A stretch of 64,000 nt of DNA from Thauera sp. K11 (lineage in GTDB: Bacteria > Pseudomonadota > Gammaproteobacteria > Burkholderiales > Rhodocyclaceae): the NCBI RefSeq assembly GCF_002354895.1, contig NZ_CP023439.1, positions 2,294,001-2,358,000 of the forward strand. The letters run 5' to 3'. The notes beneath the pieces are model-generated. The model worked only from the letters and a program-made list of their open reading frames with translations, ran no database searches and was not told the DNA's origin. Shown here one piece after another: positions 49,314 to 61,011 of the stretch; within the stretch, counting starts at the first letter, position 1, and the number at the start of each line of letters is the position of its first letter. The position numbers and the translations under genes are program-made.

Positions 49314-50399
49314 ATGTCCCGTCGCTCACGTGCCGCCACCGCCCGGGCTGCACAGGCGCGCGCGGGACAGGCGACCGGCGCCGCCGCGCCCAGATCGGCA
49401 AGCCCCTTTGCAGCGCTGGCGGCACTCAGGAACGACCGGCAGGAGCCGACGGGGGCCGGCACCGGCGATAGCACCCGCCGGGCTCGCAACGGCCGGCCAC
49501 CGGCCCCAGGACGGCCTGCCGGCAACGCCCAGCACATCGGCGCCGAGGATCTCGCCCTGTTCCACAAGGCAAATGCGGGTGCCCGGCCGCTGAGGCCCGA
49601 TGGCCGGTGCGAAATCGAACGTCCCCGCCCCGAGCCGCTCCCCAGGCGGAAGACGGCCGCTGGCGACGAGCCGGAACCGGAACACCGCCGCGCTCCCATC
49701 GACCCGCTGCAAGCAGCCTACGAAGACGTCACGCCGCTGCGGGACACCGGGAGGGTGGAACTCGATACGCTGGCGCGCCATCGCGCGAGGGTTGCCGATA
49801 CGCACCGGGAAGACGGTCCCGGGACGAACGCAGCGGAGCTGCCTCCGGCCATCGACCTCAACGATCCCGAGGCGCTCTTCCGTCACGCGATGCGGGGCAC
49901 CCAGCCGCTCGAAATCCGCAATCGCGTGCATCTCGAAGGCCCTGCCCCCGCTCCGGCGCCGATCAAACGCGAAGCGGACGAGCAGGCCGCACTCGGCGAA
50001 TCACTGAGCGCGCCGCTGAGTTTCGAGGATCGCCTCGACATGGGCGACGAGGCGGCATTCCTGCGCCCCGGCCTGCCTCGACGCGTACTGAACGATCTCA
50101 GGCGCGGACGGTGGGTGCTCCAGGGGCAGATCGACCTGCACGGCCTCACGCGGGACGAGGCCCGCGAGGCACTCGGGCACTTCCTCACCGCGAGCCTTCA
50201 GCAGGGGCGGCGCTGCGTCCGCGTCATCCACGGCAAGGGGCTGGGATCTCCCGGACGGATCTCCGTGCTGAAACAGCTTTCGCGCGGCTGGCTAGCGCAA
50301 CGCGAGGAGATCCTCGCCTTTTGCCAGGCCGGGCCGCACGATGGCGGCGCCGGAGCGCTGCTGGTGCTGATGCGGGCGCAGAACGCGTCCCGCGACTGA
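49314..50399 (+). CDS. Long Smr-domain protein with repeated N-terminal elements
   Basis: 361 aa. The Smr (MutS2 C-terminal-type) nuclease domain at about 270-355 has IDLHGLTRDEA and VIHGKGLGSPG, and ends GGAGALLVLM, as in SmrB/YfcN. The first 250 residues are Arg-, Ala- and Pro-rich and carry three similar segments around PLRPDGRCEI (92), PLRDTGRVEL (141) and PLEIRNRVHL (198). The first and third are preceded by an ALF segment as in the N terminus of E. coli SmrB. GAGGAG precedes ATG 49314. SmrB cleaves mRNA at collided ribosomes in E. coli; the same role here is inference. Confidence 0.85.
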   Translation: MSRRSRAATARAAQARAGQATGAAAPRSASPFAALAALRNDRQEPTGAGTGDSTRRARNGRPPAPGRPAGNAQHIGAEDLALFHKANAGARPLRPDGRCEIERPRPEPLPRRKTAAGDEPEPEHRRAPIDPLQAAYEDVTPLRDTGRVELDTLARHRARVADTHREDGPGTNAAELPPAIDLNDPEALFRHAMRGTQPLEIRNRVHLEGPAPAPAPIKREADEQAALGESLSAPLSFEDRLDMGDEAAFLRPGLPRRVLNDLRRGRWVLQGQIDLHGLTRDEAREALGHFLTASLQQGRRCVRVIHGKGLGSPGRISVLKQLSRGWLAQREEILAFCQAGPHDGGAGALLVLMRAQNASRD

Positions 50400-50416
50400 A
50401 ACGGGACGGGCGCCGG

Positions 50417-52433
<2,017 letters not shown>

Positions 52434-52505
52434 GAGGCGAGACTATACCGCTTCGCCGCACCTGCGGCGCGGCCCTTCCTGCGACGCTCCTGCCCGCCGC
52501 CGTCC

Positions 52506-53660
52506 ATGACCGGCCGCGACGGCTTCCTCCTCGTCGACGGCCTGTCCGGCATCGACGCCGCAGAGTGGGACGCGCTGGCGCGCGACGACGGCGTGGTCGC
52601 CCCCGCCCTGTCGCACGCCTTTCTCCACACCCTCGAAGACACGGGATGCGTCGGCCGCGGCACCGGCTGGACGCCTCGTCACGCCACACTCTGGTGCGAC
52701 GGCCGGCTGGCGGCCGCCATGCCTCTCTACGAAAAGCAGCACTCCTACGGCGAATACGTCTTCGACTGGGCCTGGGCGGAAGCCTATGCGCGCCACGGCC
52801 TCCCCTACTACCCGAAGTGGCTGGCCGCGGTGCCGTTCACACCCCTCCCCGGACGGCGCCTGCTCGGCCGCGACACCGAAGCCCGGCGCGCCCTCCTGCA
52901 TGCGGTGCTGGAACATGTCCGCGACAGCCGGCATTCATCGTTCCACCTGCTGCTGCCAACCGACGAGGAAGCGGGCTGGCTGCGCGACGCCGGCCTGCTG
53001 ATACGCCAGGGCGTGCAATTCCACTGGACGAACACCGGCTACCGCGACTTCGACGATTTCCTCGTGGGGCTGAATCACGAAAAGCGCAAGAAGATCCGCC
53101 AGGAACGGCGCCGCTCCGCGGCCCATGGCCTGGACCTCTGCTGGCTGGACGGGCATACCGCCTCCAGCGATGACTGGGCATTCTTCTTTCGCTGTTACGC
53201 CACGACCTACGCGCTCCACCGCTCGACGCCCTACCTGAACGCCCGCTTCTTCTCCGGGCTTGCGCGCCGCCAGCCCGAGACCGTTCGCCTGCTGATCGCA
53301 GCGCGTGCCGGACAGCCGGTCGCCTCGGCCTTCTTCCTGTGCGACCGGCGTACGCTCTACGGGCGCTACTGGGGGGCCATCGAGCATCTGCCCTTCCTGC
53401 ATTTCGAGCTGTGCTACTACCAGGCGATCGAGTATTGCATCCGGCACGGCCTCGCCATCTTCGAAGGAGGCGCCCAAGGCGAACACAAGCTCGCCCGCGG
53501 CCTGCTCCCGGTCACCACGCGCTCGGCGCACTGGATTGCCGATCCACGCTTCCGCCACGCAGTGAACGATTACCTGGCGCGCGAAACCGCCGGCGTGGAG
53601 CTCTACCTCGACGAACTCACGGAGAGGACGCCCTTCCGGCTGCAGCCTCCCTCCCGCTGA
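52506..53660 (+). CDS. FemAB/GNAT-fold protein (PF04339-like, DUF482)
   Basis: 384 aa from ATG 52506. Family features: AFLHTLEDTGCVG near the N terminus, PLYEKQHSYGEYVFDWAWA, GLNHEKRKKIRQERR in the middle, and EGGAQGEHKLARGLLP near the end. Two tandem GNAT-like halves are the expected fold. Members are annotated as peptidoglycan-biosynthesis or N-acetyltransferase proteins without a proven reaction. No signal peptide. It starts 73 bases from nadE in the divergent direction and converges with the Nudix gene. Confidence 0.85.
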   Translation: MTGRDGFLLVDGLSGIDAAEWDALARDDGVVAPALSHAFLHTLEDTGCVGRGTGWTPRHATLWCDGRLAAAMPLYEKQHSYGEYVFDWAWAEAYARHGLPYYPKWLAAVPFTPLPGRRLLGRDTEARRALLHAVLEHVRDSRHSSFHLLLPTDEEAGWLRDAGLLIRQGVQFHWTNTGYRDFDDFLVGLNHEKRKKIRQERRRSAAHGLDLCWLDGHTASSDDWAFFFRCYATTYALHRSTPYLNARFFSGLARRQPETVRLLIAARAGQPVASAFFLCDRRTLYGRYWGAIEHLPFLHFELCYYQAIEYCIRHGLAIFEGGAQGEHKLARGLLPVTTRSAHWIADPRFRHAVNDYLARETAGVELYLDELTERTPFRLQPPSR

Positions 53661-53682
53661 GCGGCGGCCGGAGCGCGCCGCT
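53660..53682. terminator. Small hairpin between convergent FemAB-like and Nudix genes
   Basis: AGCGGCG (53660-53666) pairs with CGCCGCT (53676-53682), loop of 9 bases, in the 24-base gap between two convergent genes. No T-run; a weak bidirectional stop at most. Confidence 0.3.
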
Positions 53683-53684
53683 GG

Positions 53685-54239
53685 CTATCGGGCCGATTCC
53701 TGCAGCAGGGGCAGTGCACGAAAAAGCGCGGCGATGGTCTTCCCGTCGGTGATGCGGCCGTCGTGCACCGCCGTGACCGCCTCGTCGACGCCGAGCAGAT
53801 GGACCTCGAGGAATTCCCCCTCGTCCCAGGCATGCCCGACGTGCCTCAGATCCTTCGCGAGAAAGATCTCGATGCGTTCGTCCGAGTAACCGATGCAAGG
53901 ATGCATCACGCCGAGGTGGTGCCAGCGCTCCGCCTCGTAGCCGGTTTCCTCCCGCAGTTCGCGGCGCGCGCAGCCGGCGATGTCCTCGCCTGGATCGATC
54001 TTCCCCGCCGGCAGCTCCAGGAAAGCCCGACGCAAGGGGTAGCGGAACTGCCTTTCGAAGATCAGGCGGCCGTCACCGAGGCAAGCCACGATCACGACGG
54101 CGCCCGGATGACGGATGTATTCGCGGTAAGCGAGGGTGCCGTCCGGTAGCTGCACCCTGTCACGCCGGACCTTGAGCAGCGCGCCTTCGAAGACCGACTC
54201 GCTGTCGATCTCCGCCTCGTGCAAGGGGTCGTCAGTCAA
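53685..54239 (-). CDS. nudF: Nudix hydrolase (ADP-ribose pyrophosphatase type)
   Basis: 184 aa. The Nudix box GKIDPGEDIAGCARRELREETGY at about residues 78-100 is complete (GX5EX7REUXEEXGU). FERQFRYPLRRAFLELPAG upstream and HPCIGYSDERIEIFLA downstream are typical of NudF/ADP-ribose pyrophosphatases, which hydrolyse ADP-ribose to AMP and ribose 5-phosphate. Substrate class is inferred from this pattern. It lies downstream of nuoN on the same strand, 157 bases away. Confidence 0.92.
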   Translation of the reverse strand: MTDDPLHEAEIDSESVFEGALLKVRRDRVQLPDGTLAYREYIRHPGAVVIVACLGDGRLIFERQFRYPLRRAFLELPAGKIDPGEDIAGCARRELREETGYEAERWHHLGVMHPCIGYSDERIEIFLAKDLRHVGHAWDEGEFLEVHLLGVDEAVTAVHDGRITDGKTIAALFRALPLLQESAR

Positions 54240-54396
54240 GATTTCCTTCCCTTGGCCCTACCGGCCGATAACGACGCAGCCGCCGGCAGGCAAGAGCCGG
54301 GGAGGATGGGCACGGCGACGGCAGGCTGCCCTCGTCCTCCCGGAATCCCCTACCCTGCCGACATGTCCGGCTGCCGCAAGAATCTGCGATGGTGAA

Positions 54397-55872
54397 TCAA
54401 AGAGAAGCCAGAAGGGAATATGCGCACAGCGACATCAGCATCTGCGGCGCCAGGCCGAGTCCGGCGATGGCCAGCCCGTTCGCCGACAACAACACCCTCA
54501 ATTCAGCCGGTGCGCGAATCACGCTCGTGTCGTCCGGCGCATCGAAATACATCACCTTCACGACGCGCAGATAGTAGAACGCCCCGATCACCGACAGGAT
54601 CACCGCGACCACGGCAAGCCAGAAATACCCGGCTGCAACGACCGCCTGCAGCACCGACAGTTTGGCGAAGAAGCCAACGAAGAACGGAATGCCCGCCATC
54701 GAGAACATCACGAACATCATCATCAGCGCGAACCACGGGCTGCGCTTGTTCAGCCCCTTGAAATCGTCGATGTTCTCCGCCTCGAAACCGGCGCGCGACA
54801 GCAGGATGATCATGCCGAACGAGGCCAGGCTCATGATCACATAGGCAACCGCATAGAACATCGCGGAGCTGTACGCATTGAGCGCGAAATGGCGATCGCC
54901 TTCCACCACGCCCGCCAGCAGCCCGAGCAGCATGAAGCCCATGTGCGAAATGCCCGAATACGCAAGCATGCGCTTGATGTTCTGCTGCGCGATCGCCGCA
55001 AGGTTGCCCAGCGCGATCGAAGCGACGGCAACCAGCATGAGCATGGTCTGCCACTGTTCCGCCAGGTCGAACAGCCCCCACACCAGCAACCGGATGGCCA
55101 TCGCGAAGGCCGCCAGCTTCGGCGCAGTCGCGATCACCAGCGTGATCGCCGTCGGCGCGCCCTGGTACACATCGGGAACCCACATGTGGAACGGGACGAC
55201 GCCGAGCTTGAACGAGATGCCGGCGACGAGGAAGACGAGGCCGAACAGCAATACCGTCTGATTCGCGGCCTGGTTATACACAACCTGAGCGATGCCCGAG
55301 AATTCGAGCGTGCCGGTCGCGCCATACACCATCGACATGCCATACAGCAGCAGGCCGGAGGCGAGCGCGCCAAGCACGAAATACTTCATCGCGGCCTCGG
55401 TCGAACGCGGGGACTCACGATCGAAGGCCACCATCGTGTACAGCGCGAGCGACATCATCTCCAGGCCGATGTAGAGCGGCAGCATGTGGTTCGCAGTGAC
55501 CATGACCATCATGCCGAGCGTCATCAGCAGCGCAAGAAGGTAATACTCGGGCTTGTCGATGTTGCGGTCCGCCAGATAGCCACGCCCGTACAGCAGCGCC
55601 ACCGCCATCGAGAAGTAAATGACCAGCTTCAGGAACTGGCCCATCAGGTCGCTGACGAACAGGTTGCTGAACGTGTAGCTCACCTCCCCCTGCGTTCTGT
55701 ATATCGTGTATATCGTGATGACGGCCGCGGCGATCAGGGTAAGCTGGGTGAGCGCATATCCCAGCCATCGCACGCTGCGGGCGAAGGTGCTCGCCAGCAT
55801 GATCACGAGTGCCATCACGGCCACGAAAATCTCGGCCGCTGCGGGGTAGAAGTCGGGGACGACAAAGTTCAT
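54397..55872 (-). CDS. nuoN: NADH-quinone oxidoreductase subunit N
   Basis: 491 aa, about 14 membrane helices. An antiporter-like proton-pumping subunit of complex I. Conserved segments: [52 protein letters not shown] and [18 protein letters not shown]. Buried Glu and Lys residues expected in the proton path are visible in these. Last nuo gene, followed by a 157-base gap without recognisable terminator. Confidence 0.97.
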   Translation of the reverse strand: MNFVVPDFYPAAAEIFVAVMALVIMLASTFARSVRWLGYALTQLTLIAAAVITIYTIYRTQGEVSYTFSNLFVSDLMGQFLKLVIYFSMAVALLYGRGYLADRNIDKPEYYLLALLMTLGMMVMVTANHMLPLYIGLEMMSLALYTMVAFDRESPRSTEAAMKYFVLGALASGLLLYGMSMVYGATGTLEFSGIAQVVYNQAANQTVLLFGLVFLVAGISFKLGVVPFHMWVPDVYQGAPTAITLVIATAPKLAAFAMAIRLLVWGLFDLAEQWQTMLMLVAVASIALGNLAAIAQQNIKRMLAYSGISHMGFMLLGLLAGVVEGDRHFALNAYSSAMFYAVAYVIMSLASFGMIILLSRAGFEAENIDDFKGLNKRSPWFALMMMFVMFSMAGIPFFVGFFAKLSVLQAVVAAGYFWLAVVAVILSVIGAFYYLRVVKVMYFDAPDDTSVIRAPAELRVLLSANGLAIAGLGLAPQMLMSLCAYSLLASL

Positions 55873-55925
55873 CTTCTGACCAGTCCGTTAAGTGTCTCGG
55901 CTTTGCTCGCGTCGTGCATCCGCAC

Positions 55926-57407
55926 TCAGAGCTTGCTCACGGCGACGTGCCGCAGCAGTTCGTCCACCGAGGCATGCATGACTTCGGTGAACGGGAAGGG
56001 ATAGAGGCCCATTGCCAGCACGCAGACGGCGAGTATCCCGAGGAAGGCGAACTCGCGGGCATTGATGTCCTCGAGTTCCGCCACATGGCTGTTGGCCACC
56101 TTCCCGAAAACCACGCGTTTGTACATCCACAGCGTGTAGGCGGCGCCGAGGATCAGCGTCACCGCCGCGGCAAAGGCAACCCAGAAGTTGTACTTGACGG
56201 CGCCGAGCACGACCATGAACTCGCCGACGAAGCCCGAGGTTGCCGGCAGTCCCGAATTGGCCATCGCGAACAGCATGAAGAAGGCGGCGAACTTCGGCAT
56301 CGTATGGACGACGCCGCCGTAGTCCGCGATCTGCCGCGAATGCACGCGATCGTAGAGAACGCCGATGCAAAGGAACATCGCTCCGGACACGAAGCCGTGC
56401 GAGATCATCTGCACCAGGGCACCTTCGATGCCGAGCTGGTTGAACATGAAGAAACCGAGGGTGACGAAGCCCATGTGCGAAATCGACGAATACGCCACCA
56501 GCTTCTTCATGTCGGTCTGCACCAGCGCGACGAACCCGATGTAGATCACGGCGATCAGCGACAGCGCGATGACCACGGGCGCGAGTTGCTGCGACGCATC
56601 GGGAACGATGGGCAGCGAGAAACGCAGGAAACCGTACGCACCGAGCTTCAGCGCGATCGCCGCCAGCACCACCGAGCCCCCGGTCGGCGCCTCGACGTGC
56701 GCATCGGGCAGCCAGGTATGCACCGGCCACATCGGCACCTTCACCCCGAACGCGATCAGGAAAGCGAAGAAGATCAGGACTTGCGGCTCGATCGGCAGCG
56801 GCAGTTGATGCCAGTCGAGGATGCTGAAGCTGCCGCCCGACTGCATGAAGAGGTAAAGCAGCGCGATCAGCATCAGCAGGGAACCCAGCAGCGTATAGAG
56901 GAAGAACTTGATCGCCGCATAGACCCGGTTCGGGCCGCCCCAGATGCCGATCACCAGATAGAGCGGGATCAGCGACGCTTCGAAGAAGACGTAGAACAGC
57001 ACGCCGTCGAGCGCAGAGAAGATTCCGTTCATCAGGCCGGACATGATGAGGAACGCGGCCATGTATTGAGCCACCTTTTCCTCGATCACCTGCCAGCCCG
57101 CCATCACCACCATGATGGTGATGAAGGCGTTGAGAAGGACGAAGAGCATCGAGATTCCATCGACGCCCAGGTGGTAGTTGATGTTGAAGCGAGGAATCCA
57201 CGACTGCAGCTCGACGAACTGCATGGCGCTGGTACCGGTATCGAAGCCCGTGTAGAGCGGAATCGCCACGACGAAGCCGGCCACCGCCACCGCAAAGGCA
57301 AGTACCCGGGCCAGCGGAGCGTTGCGATCCGAGCCGGTGGCGAGCACCAGCAATCCCCCAAGGATCGGCACCCAGATCGCGAGACTGAGGAAAGGAATGT
57401 CCGTCAT
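55926..57407 (-). CDS. nuoM: NADH-quinone oxidoreductase subunit M
   Basis: 493 aa antiporter-like subunit. LGVDGISMLFVLLNAF, YVFFEASLIPLYLVIGIWGG, KVPMWPVHTWLPDAHVEAPT and KKLVAYSSISHMGFVTLG are the family hallmarks, including the essential Glu (FEAS) and Lys residues. 53 bases from nuoN and 80 from nuoL. Confidence 0.97.
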   Translation of the reverse strand: MTDIPFLSLAIWVPILGGLLVLATGSDRNAPLARVLAFAVAVAGFVVAIPLYTGFDTGTSAMQFVELQSWIPRFNINYHLGVDGISMLFVLLNAFITIMVVMAGWQVIEEKVAQYMAAFLIMSGLMNGIFSALDGVLFYVFFEASLIPLYLVIGIWGGPNRVYAAIKFFLYTLLGSLLMLIALLYLFMQSGGSFSILDWHQLPLPIEPQVLIFFAFLIAFGVKVPMWPVHTWLPDAHVEAPTGGSVVLAAIALKLGAYGFLRFSLPIVPDASQQLAPVVIALSLIAVIYIGFVALVQTDMKKLVAYSSISHMGFVTLGFFMFNQLGIEGALVQMISHGFVSGAMFLCIGVLYDRVHSRQIADYGGVVHTMPKFAAFFMLFAMANSGLPATSGFVGEFMVVLGAVKYNFWVAFAAAVTLILGAAYTLWMYKRVVFGKVANSHVAELEDINAREFAFLGILAVCVLAMGLYPFPFTEVMHASVDELLRHVAVSKL

Positions 57408-57487
57408 CGTTGCTTTCCGTTCTATGCACCCCGCGGGGTGCGTTCCATCTTGTTATCTATTTCGATTTCCGTGCCGGGACACACCGC

Positions 57488-59503
57488 TCAACCACGGTTG
57501 AACCAGAAGGTCAGCAGCACGAACACGCCGATGATCATCACGAACGCGTACTGGTACAGGTGGCCGGTCTGGAACAGGCGCGATATCTGCGCCACCCAGC
57601 CGACGAATTTCGCCGATCCATTGACCGCCACCCCGTCGATGACGCCCTGATCGCCGATCTTCCACAGTCCCTTGCCGATCAGCCGCGAACCACCGGCGAA
57701 GAAGATCTCGTTGATGCGGTCGAAGTAGTACTTGTTGTCCAGCAGCACGTAGAGCGGCTTGAAGCTGCGCTGGATCGCCGCCGGGATACCCGGCTTGACC
57801 ATGTAGAAGAACCAGGCCAGCGCCACGCCCGCCATCGCGAGCCAGAACGGAGCCGTCTGCAGGCCATGCAGCGCCATCGCCGTCGGGCCGTGGAAGTGGG
57901 CGGCCAGTTCCTTCAGGCCGGCGTGAGTCTCGGCGACGAAGATCACGTCCTTGAACCATTCGCCGAACAGCATCGGCTCGATCGTCATGAAGCCAATGAC
58001 GACGGACGGGATCGCCAGCAGGATCAGCGGAAGCGTCACGACCCAGGGCGATTCGTGCGGCTTCTCGCCCGGAGCAAGACCGTGATGGTGATTCGAACTG
58101 GGCTCTTCGTCATCGTGATCGCCTTCATGATCGTGATGCGCCTTCCCGAAGCGCTCCTCGCCGTGGAAAACGAGGAAGTACATCCGGAACGAGTAGAACG
58201 CGGTCACGAAAACGCCGAACATCACGCAGAACAGCGCATAGCCCGCCCCGGGGATGGTCGAGGCATGCACGGCCTCGATGATCGAATCCTTGGAGTAGAA
58301 CCCGGAGAAGAACGGGAAGCCGATCAGCGCCAGCGATCCGAGCAGGGACGTGATCCAGGTGATCGGCATGTACTTGCGCAGGCCGCCCATGCTGCGCATG
58401 TCCTGGTCATGATGCATGCCGATGATCACCGAACCCGCGCCGAGGAACAGCAGGGCCTTGAAGAAGGCGTGCGTCATCAGGTGGAACACCGCCGCGGAAT
58501 ATGCCGACACGCCCAGCGCCACCGTCATGTAGCCGAGCTGGGACAGCGTGGAATATGCGACCACCCGCTTGATGTCGTTCTGAACGATGCCGAGAAAACC
58601 CATGAACAGCGCGGTCGTCGCGCCGATGACCAGCACGAAGGAAAGCGCGGCGTCGGAAAGCTCGAACAGCGGCGACATGCGCGCCACCATGAAGATGCCG
58701 GCGGTCACCATGGTCGCCGCGTGGATCAGCGCCGAGATCGGGGTCGGACCTTCCATCGAGTCCGGCAGCCAGACGTGCAGCGGAACCTGGGCCGACTTGC
58801 CCATCGCGCCGATGAACAGGCAGATGCAGATCGCGGTGATGAGCGGCCAGCCGGTGACGGCCATTTCGGTCACCGACAGTTCCTGCGCCTTGGCGAACAC
58901 CTCGGCGTAATCGAGGCTGCCGGCATAGGCGGCGATCAAGCCGATGCCGAGCAGAAAGCCGAAGTCGCCGACGCGGTTGACCAGGAATGCCTTGAGGTTG
59001 GCGTAGATCGCCGTCGGACGGTCGTACCAGAAGCCGATCAGCAGGTAGGACACCAGGCCCACGGCTTCCCAGCCGAAGAACAGTTGAAGGAAGTTGTTGG
59101 ACATCACCAGCATCAGCATCGAGAACGTAAACAGCGAGATGTAGCTGAAGAAGCGCTGGTAGCCGGGGTCCTCGGACATGTAGCCGATCGTGTAGATATG
59201 CACCATCAGCGACACGAAGGTCACCACGAGCATCATCATCACGGTCAGGGAGTCGATCAGGAAGCCGACCTCGAACTCGATGCCCCCCGCCTGCATCCAC
59301 GTATAGACGGTGCCGTTGAAAGTATTTCCGGCCTGGACGTCCTGATAGACCAGCACCGACGCCGCGAAGGCGATCGCCACACCGAGAATGGTGACGATGT
59401 GGGCACCGGCGCGGCCGATGGTCTTGCCGAACAGACCGGCGAGGATCGCACCCGCCAGCGGCGCCAGGGGCACGAGGAGATAGAGCTTCTGCATGTCCGT
59501 CAT
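57488..59503 (-). CDS. nuoL: NADH-quinone oxidoreductase subunit L
   Basis: 671 aa, longest antiporter-like subunit. Core motifs: FFGWEAVGLVSYLLIGFWYD, AQVPLHVWLPDSMEGPTPISA and KRVVAYSTLSQLGYMTVA. A His- and acidic-rich loop (HDHEGDHDDEEPSSNHHHG) near residue 470 precedes the C-terminal lateral helix, which spans the membrane arm, and the final anchor helix. The acidic loop is not an unusual feature of betaproteobacterial NuoL. Confidence 0.97.
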   Translation of the reverse strand: MTDMQKLYLLVPLAPLAGAILAGLFGKTIGRAGAHIVTILGVAIAFAASVLVYQDVQAGNTFNGTVYTWMQAGGIEFEVGFLIDSLTVMMMLVVTFVSLMVHIYTIGYMSEDPGYQRFFSYISLFTFSMLMLVMSNNFLQLFFGWEAVGLVSYLLIGFWYDRPTAIYANLKAFLVNRVGDFGFLLGIGLIAAYAGSLDYAEVFAKAQELSVTEMAVTGWPLITAICICLFIGAMGKSAQVPLHVWLPDSMEGPTPISALIHAATMVTAGIFMVARMSPLFELSDAALSFVLVIGATTALFMGFLGIVQNDIKRVVAYSTLSQLGYMTVALGVSAYSAAVFHLMTHAFFKALLFLGAGSVIIGMHHDQDMRSMGGLRKYMPITWITSLLGSLALIGFPFFSGFYSKDSIIEAVHASTIPGAGYALFCVMFGVFVTAFYSFRMYFLVFHGEERFGKAHHDHEGDHDDEEPSSNHHHGLAPGEKPHESPWVVTLPLILLAIPSVVIGFMTIEPMLFGEWFKDVIFVAETHAGLKELAAHFHGPTAMALHGLQTAPFWLAMAGVALAWFFYMVKPGIPAAIQRSFKPLYVLLDNKYYFDRINEIFFAGGSRLIGKGLWKIGDQGVIDGVAVNGSAKFVGWVAQISRLFQTGHLYQYAFVMIIGVFVLLTFWFNRG

Positions 59504-59515
59504 CGCGGCGCTTCC

Positions 59516-59821
59516 TTAACCCTTGAGGCTGTCCAGATCATCCACATGGATGGTCCGCATGTTGCGGAACATGACGATGAGGATCGCCAGGCCGATCGCG
59601 GATTCCGCCGCGGCCACCGTGAGGATGAAGAAAACGAAAACCTGCCCTGCGATGTCGCCGAGATAGTGCGAAAACGCAATGAAGTTCAGATTGACCGCGA
59701 GCAGCATGAGCTCGATGGCCATGAGCAGCACGATCAGGTTCTTCCGGTTCAGGAAGATGCCCACCACGCTGATCGCGAACAGGATCGCGCCCAGAATGAG
59801 GTAATGGGAAAGCGAAAGCAT
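59516..59821 (-). CDS. nuoK: NADH-quinone oxidoreductase subunit K
   Basis: 101 aa, three membrane helices. The conserved Glu residues are in [16 protein letters not shown] and [15 protein letters not shown]. Starts at ATG 59821 and ends 12 bases before nuoL. Full length. Confidence 0.96.
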   Translation of the reverse strand: MLSLSHYLILGAILFAISVVGIFLNRKNLIVLLMAIELMLLAVNLNFIAFSHYLGDIAGQVFVFFILTVAAAESAIGLAILIVMFRNMRTIHVDDLDSLKG

Positions 59822-59879
59822 CTATGACTCCCTGGTCGCGCCGGCAAACGCCCGGCGCGGTTCTTGTTCGCGTATCGTC

Positions 59880-60482
59880 TTACTCTTTCTCGGCCGGCAT
59901 CTTCACCAGCTCGACGCGGCCTTCACGCCTGACCGCTACCTGGTCGGACGGATTGATGTACTTGATGCCCTTGCGTTTGCGCAGCGTGAGGGCCACGGCC
60001 GCCACCATCGCCACCAGCAGCACGAGTGAGGCAAGCTCGAACGGATAGACGTAATCGGTGTAGAGCACACGGCCAAGCTCGCGCGTATTGCTGAAGCCTT
60101 CCTGCGCAGCGGGCGGCACCGGCATGGCATCGAGGCCGAAATACCGGCCGCCGAGCACCATCACCATCTCGATCAGCATCAGGATGCCGACCAGCGCCCC
60201 TACCGGCAGATAGCTCCAGAATCCCTCGCGGATGCGGTCGAGGTTGATGTCGAGCATCATGACAACGAAAAGGAACAGGACCATGACCGCGCCGACGTAC
60301 ACCATGACGAGGGTGATCGCCAGAAATTCGGCCTGCAGCAGCAGCCAGATGCCGCCCGCGTTGAAGAACGTCAGCACAAGGAACAACGCGGCATGGACCG
60401 GGTTGCGCACCGTGATGACCCTCAGTGCCGCGAACACCATGATCACGGCAAGAAAGTAGAAGACGAAGGTCTTGAATTCCAT
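59880..60482 (-). CDS. nuoJ: NADH-quinone oxidoreductase subunit J
   Basis: 200 aa with five membrane helices and a charged C-terminal tail. The conserved AGGIWLLLQAEFLAITLVMVYVGAVMVLF-type region is visible around residues 45-75 (AEFLAITLVMVYVGAVMV). 58 bases from nuoK and 33 from nuoI. Confidence 0.96.
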   Translation of the reverse strand: MEFKTFVFYFLAVIMVFAALRVITVRNPVHAALFLVLTFFNAGGIWLLLQAEFLAITLVMVYVGAVMVLFLFVVMMLDINLDRIREGFWSYLPVGALVGILMLIEMVMVLGGRYFGLDAMPVPPAAQEGFSNTRELGRVLYTDYVYPFELASLVLLVAMVAAVALTLRKRKGIKYINPSDQVAVRREGRVELVKMPAEKE

Positions 60483-60515
60483 GTTCCTGACTCGCAGCGC
60501 GTGAGCGCCCTCCGA

Positions 60516-61007
60516 TTAGCGGTACTTCGCGTCCTGCTCGCGGTCGGCCGCGATCTGGGCCTCGTAACGATCGCCGACGGCCAGCAGCATCTGCTTGGTG
60601 TAGTAGAGATCGCCCCGCTCCTCCCCGTGGTACTCGAACACTCGCGTCTCGACGATGGCATCGACCGGACAGGCTTCCTCGCAGAAGCCGCAGAAGATGC
60701 ACTTCGTCAGGTCGATGTCGTAGCGGCTGGTGCGTCGCGAACCGTCCTCGCGCTGCTCCGATTCGATGGTGATCGCCATCGCAGGGCAGACTGCCTCGCA
60801 CAGCTTGCAGGCGATGCAGCGCTCCTCGCCGTTCGGATACCGGCGCAGCGCATGCAGGCCGCGGAAGCGGTTGCTCTGGGGAGTCTTTTCCTCCGGGAAC
60901 TGGACGGTGATCTTGCGCTGGAAGAAATGGCGTCCGGTCAGCGCCATTCCCTTCACCAGTTCCTTCAGGAACAGGCTACCGATCAAATCCTTGCCACCCA
61001 TGCTCAA
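60516..61007 (-). CDS. nuoI: NADH-quinone oxidoreductase subunit I
   Basis: 163 aa peripheral-arm subunit with two 4Fe-4S clusters, [12 protein letters not shown] and [12 protein letters not shown] (N6a and N6b), the last carriers before N2. An amphipathic N-terminal helix ([18 protein letters not shown]) attaches it to the membrane arm. [17 protein letters not shown] precedes the first cluster. Complete. Confidence 0.97.
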   Translation of the reverse strand: MSMGGKDLIGSLFLKELVKGMALTGRHFFQRKITVQFPEEKTPQSNRFRGLHALRRYPNGEERCIACKLCEAVCPAMAITIESEQREDGSRRTSRYDIDLTKCIFCGFCEEACPVDAIVETRVFEYHGEERGDLYYTKQMLLAVGDRYEAQIAADREQDAKYR

Positions 61008-61011
61008 ATCC

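Noticed and set aside
54136..59827. Long plus-strand frames (622, 613 and 805 codons) across the nuo genes
   Set aside because: Glu/His/Arg/Asp-rich antisense frames typical of reverse-complemented membrane genes. The nuo genes on the minus strand are unambiguous.
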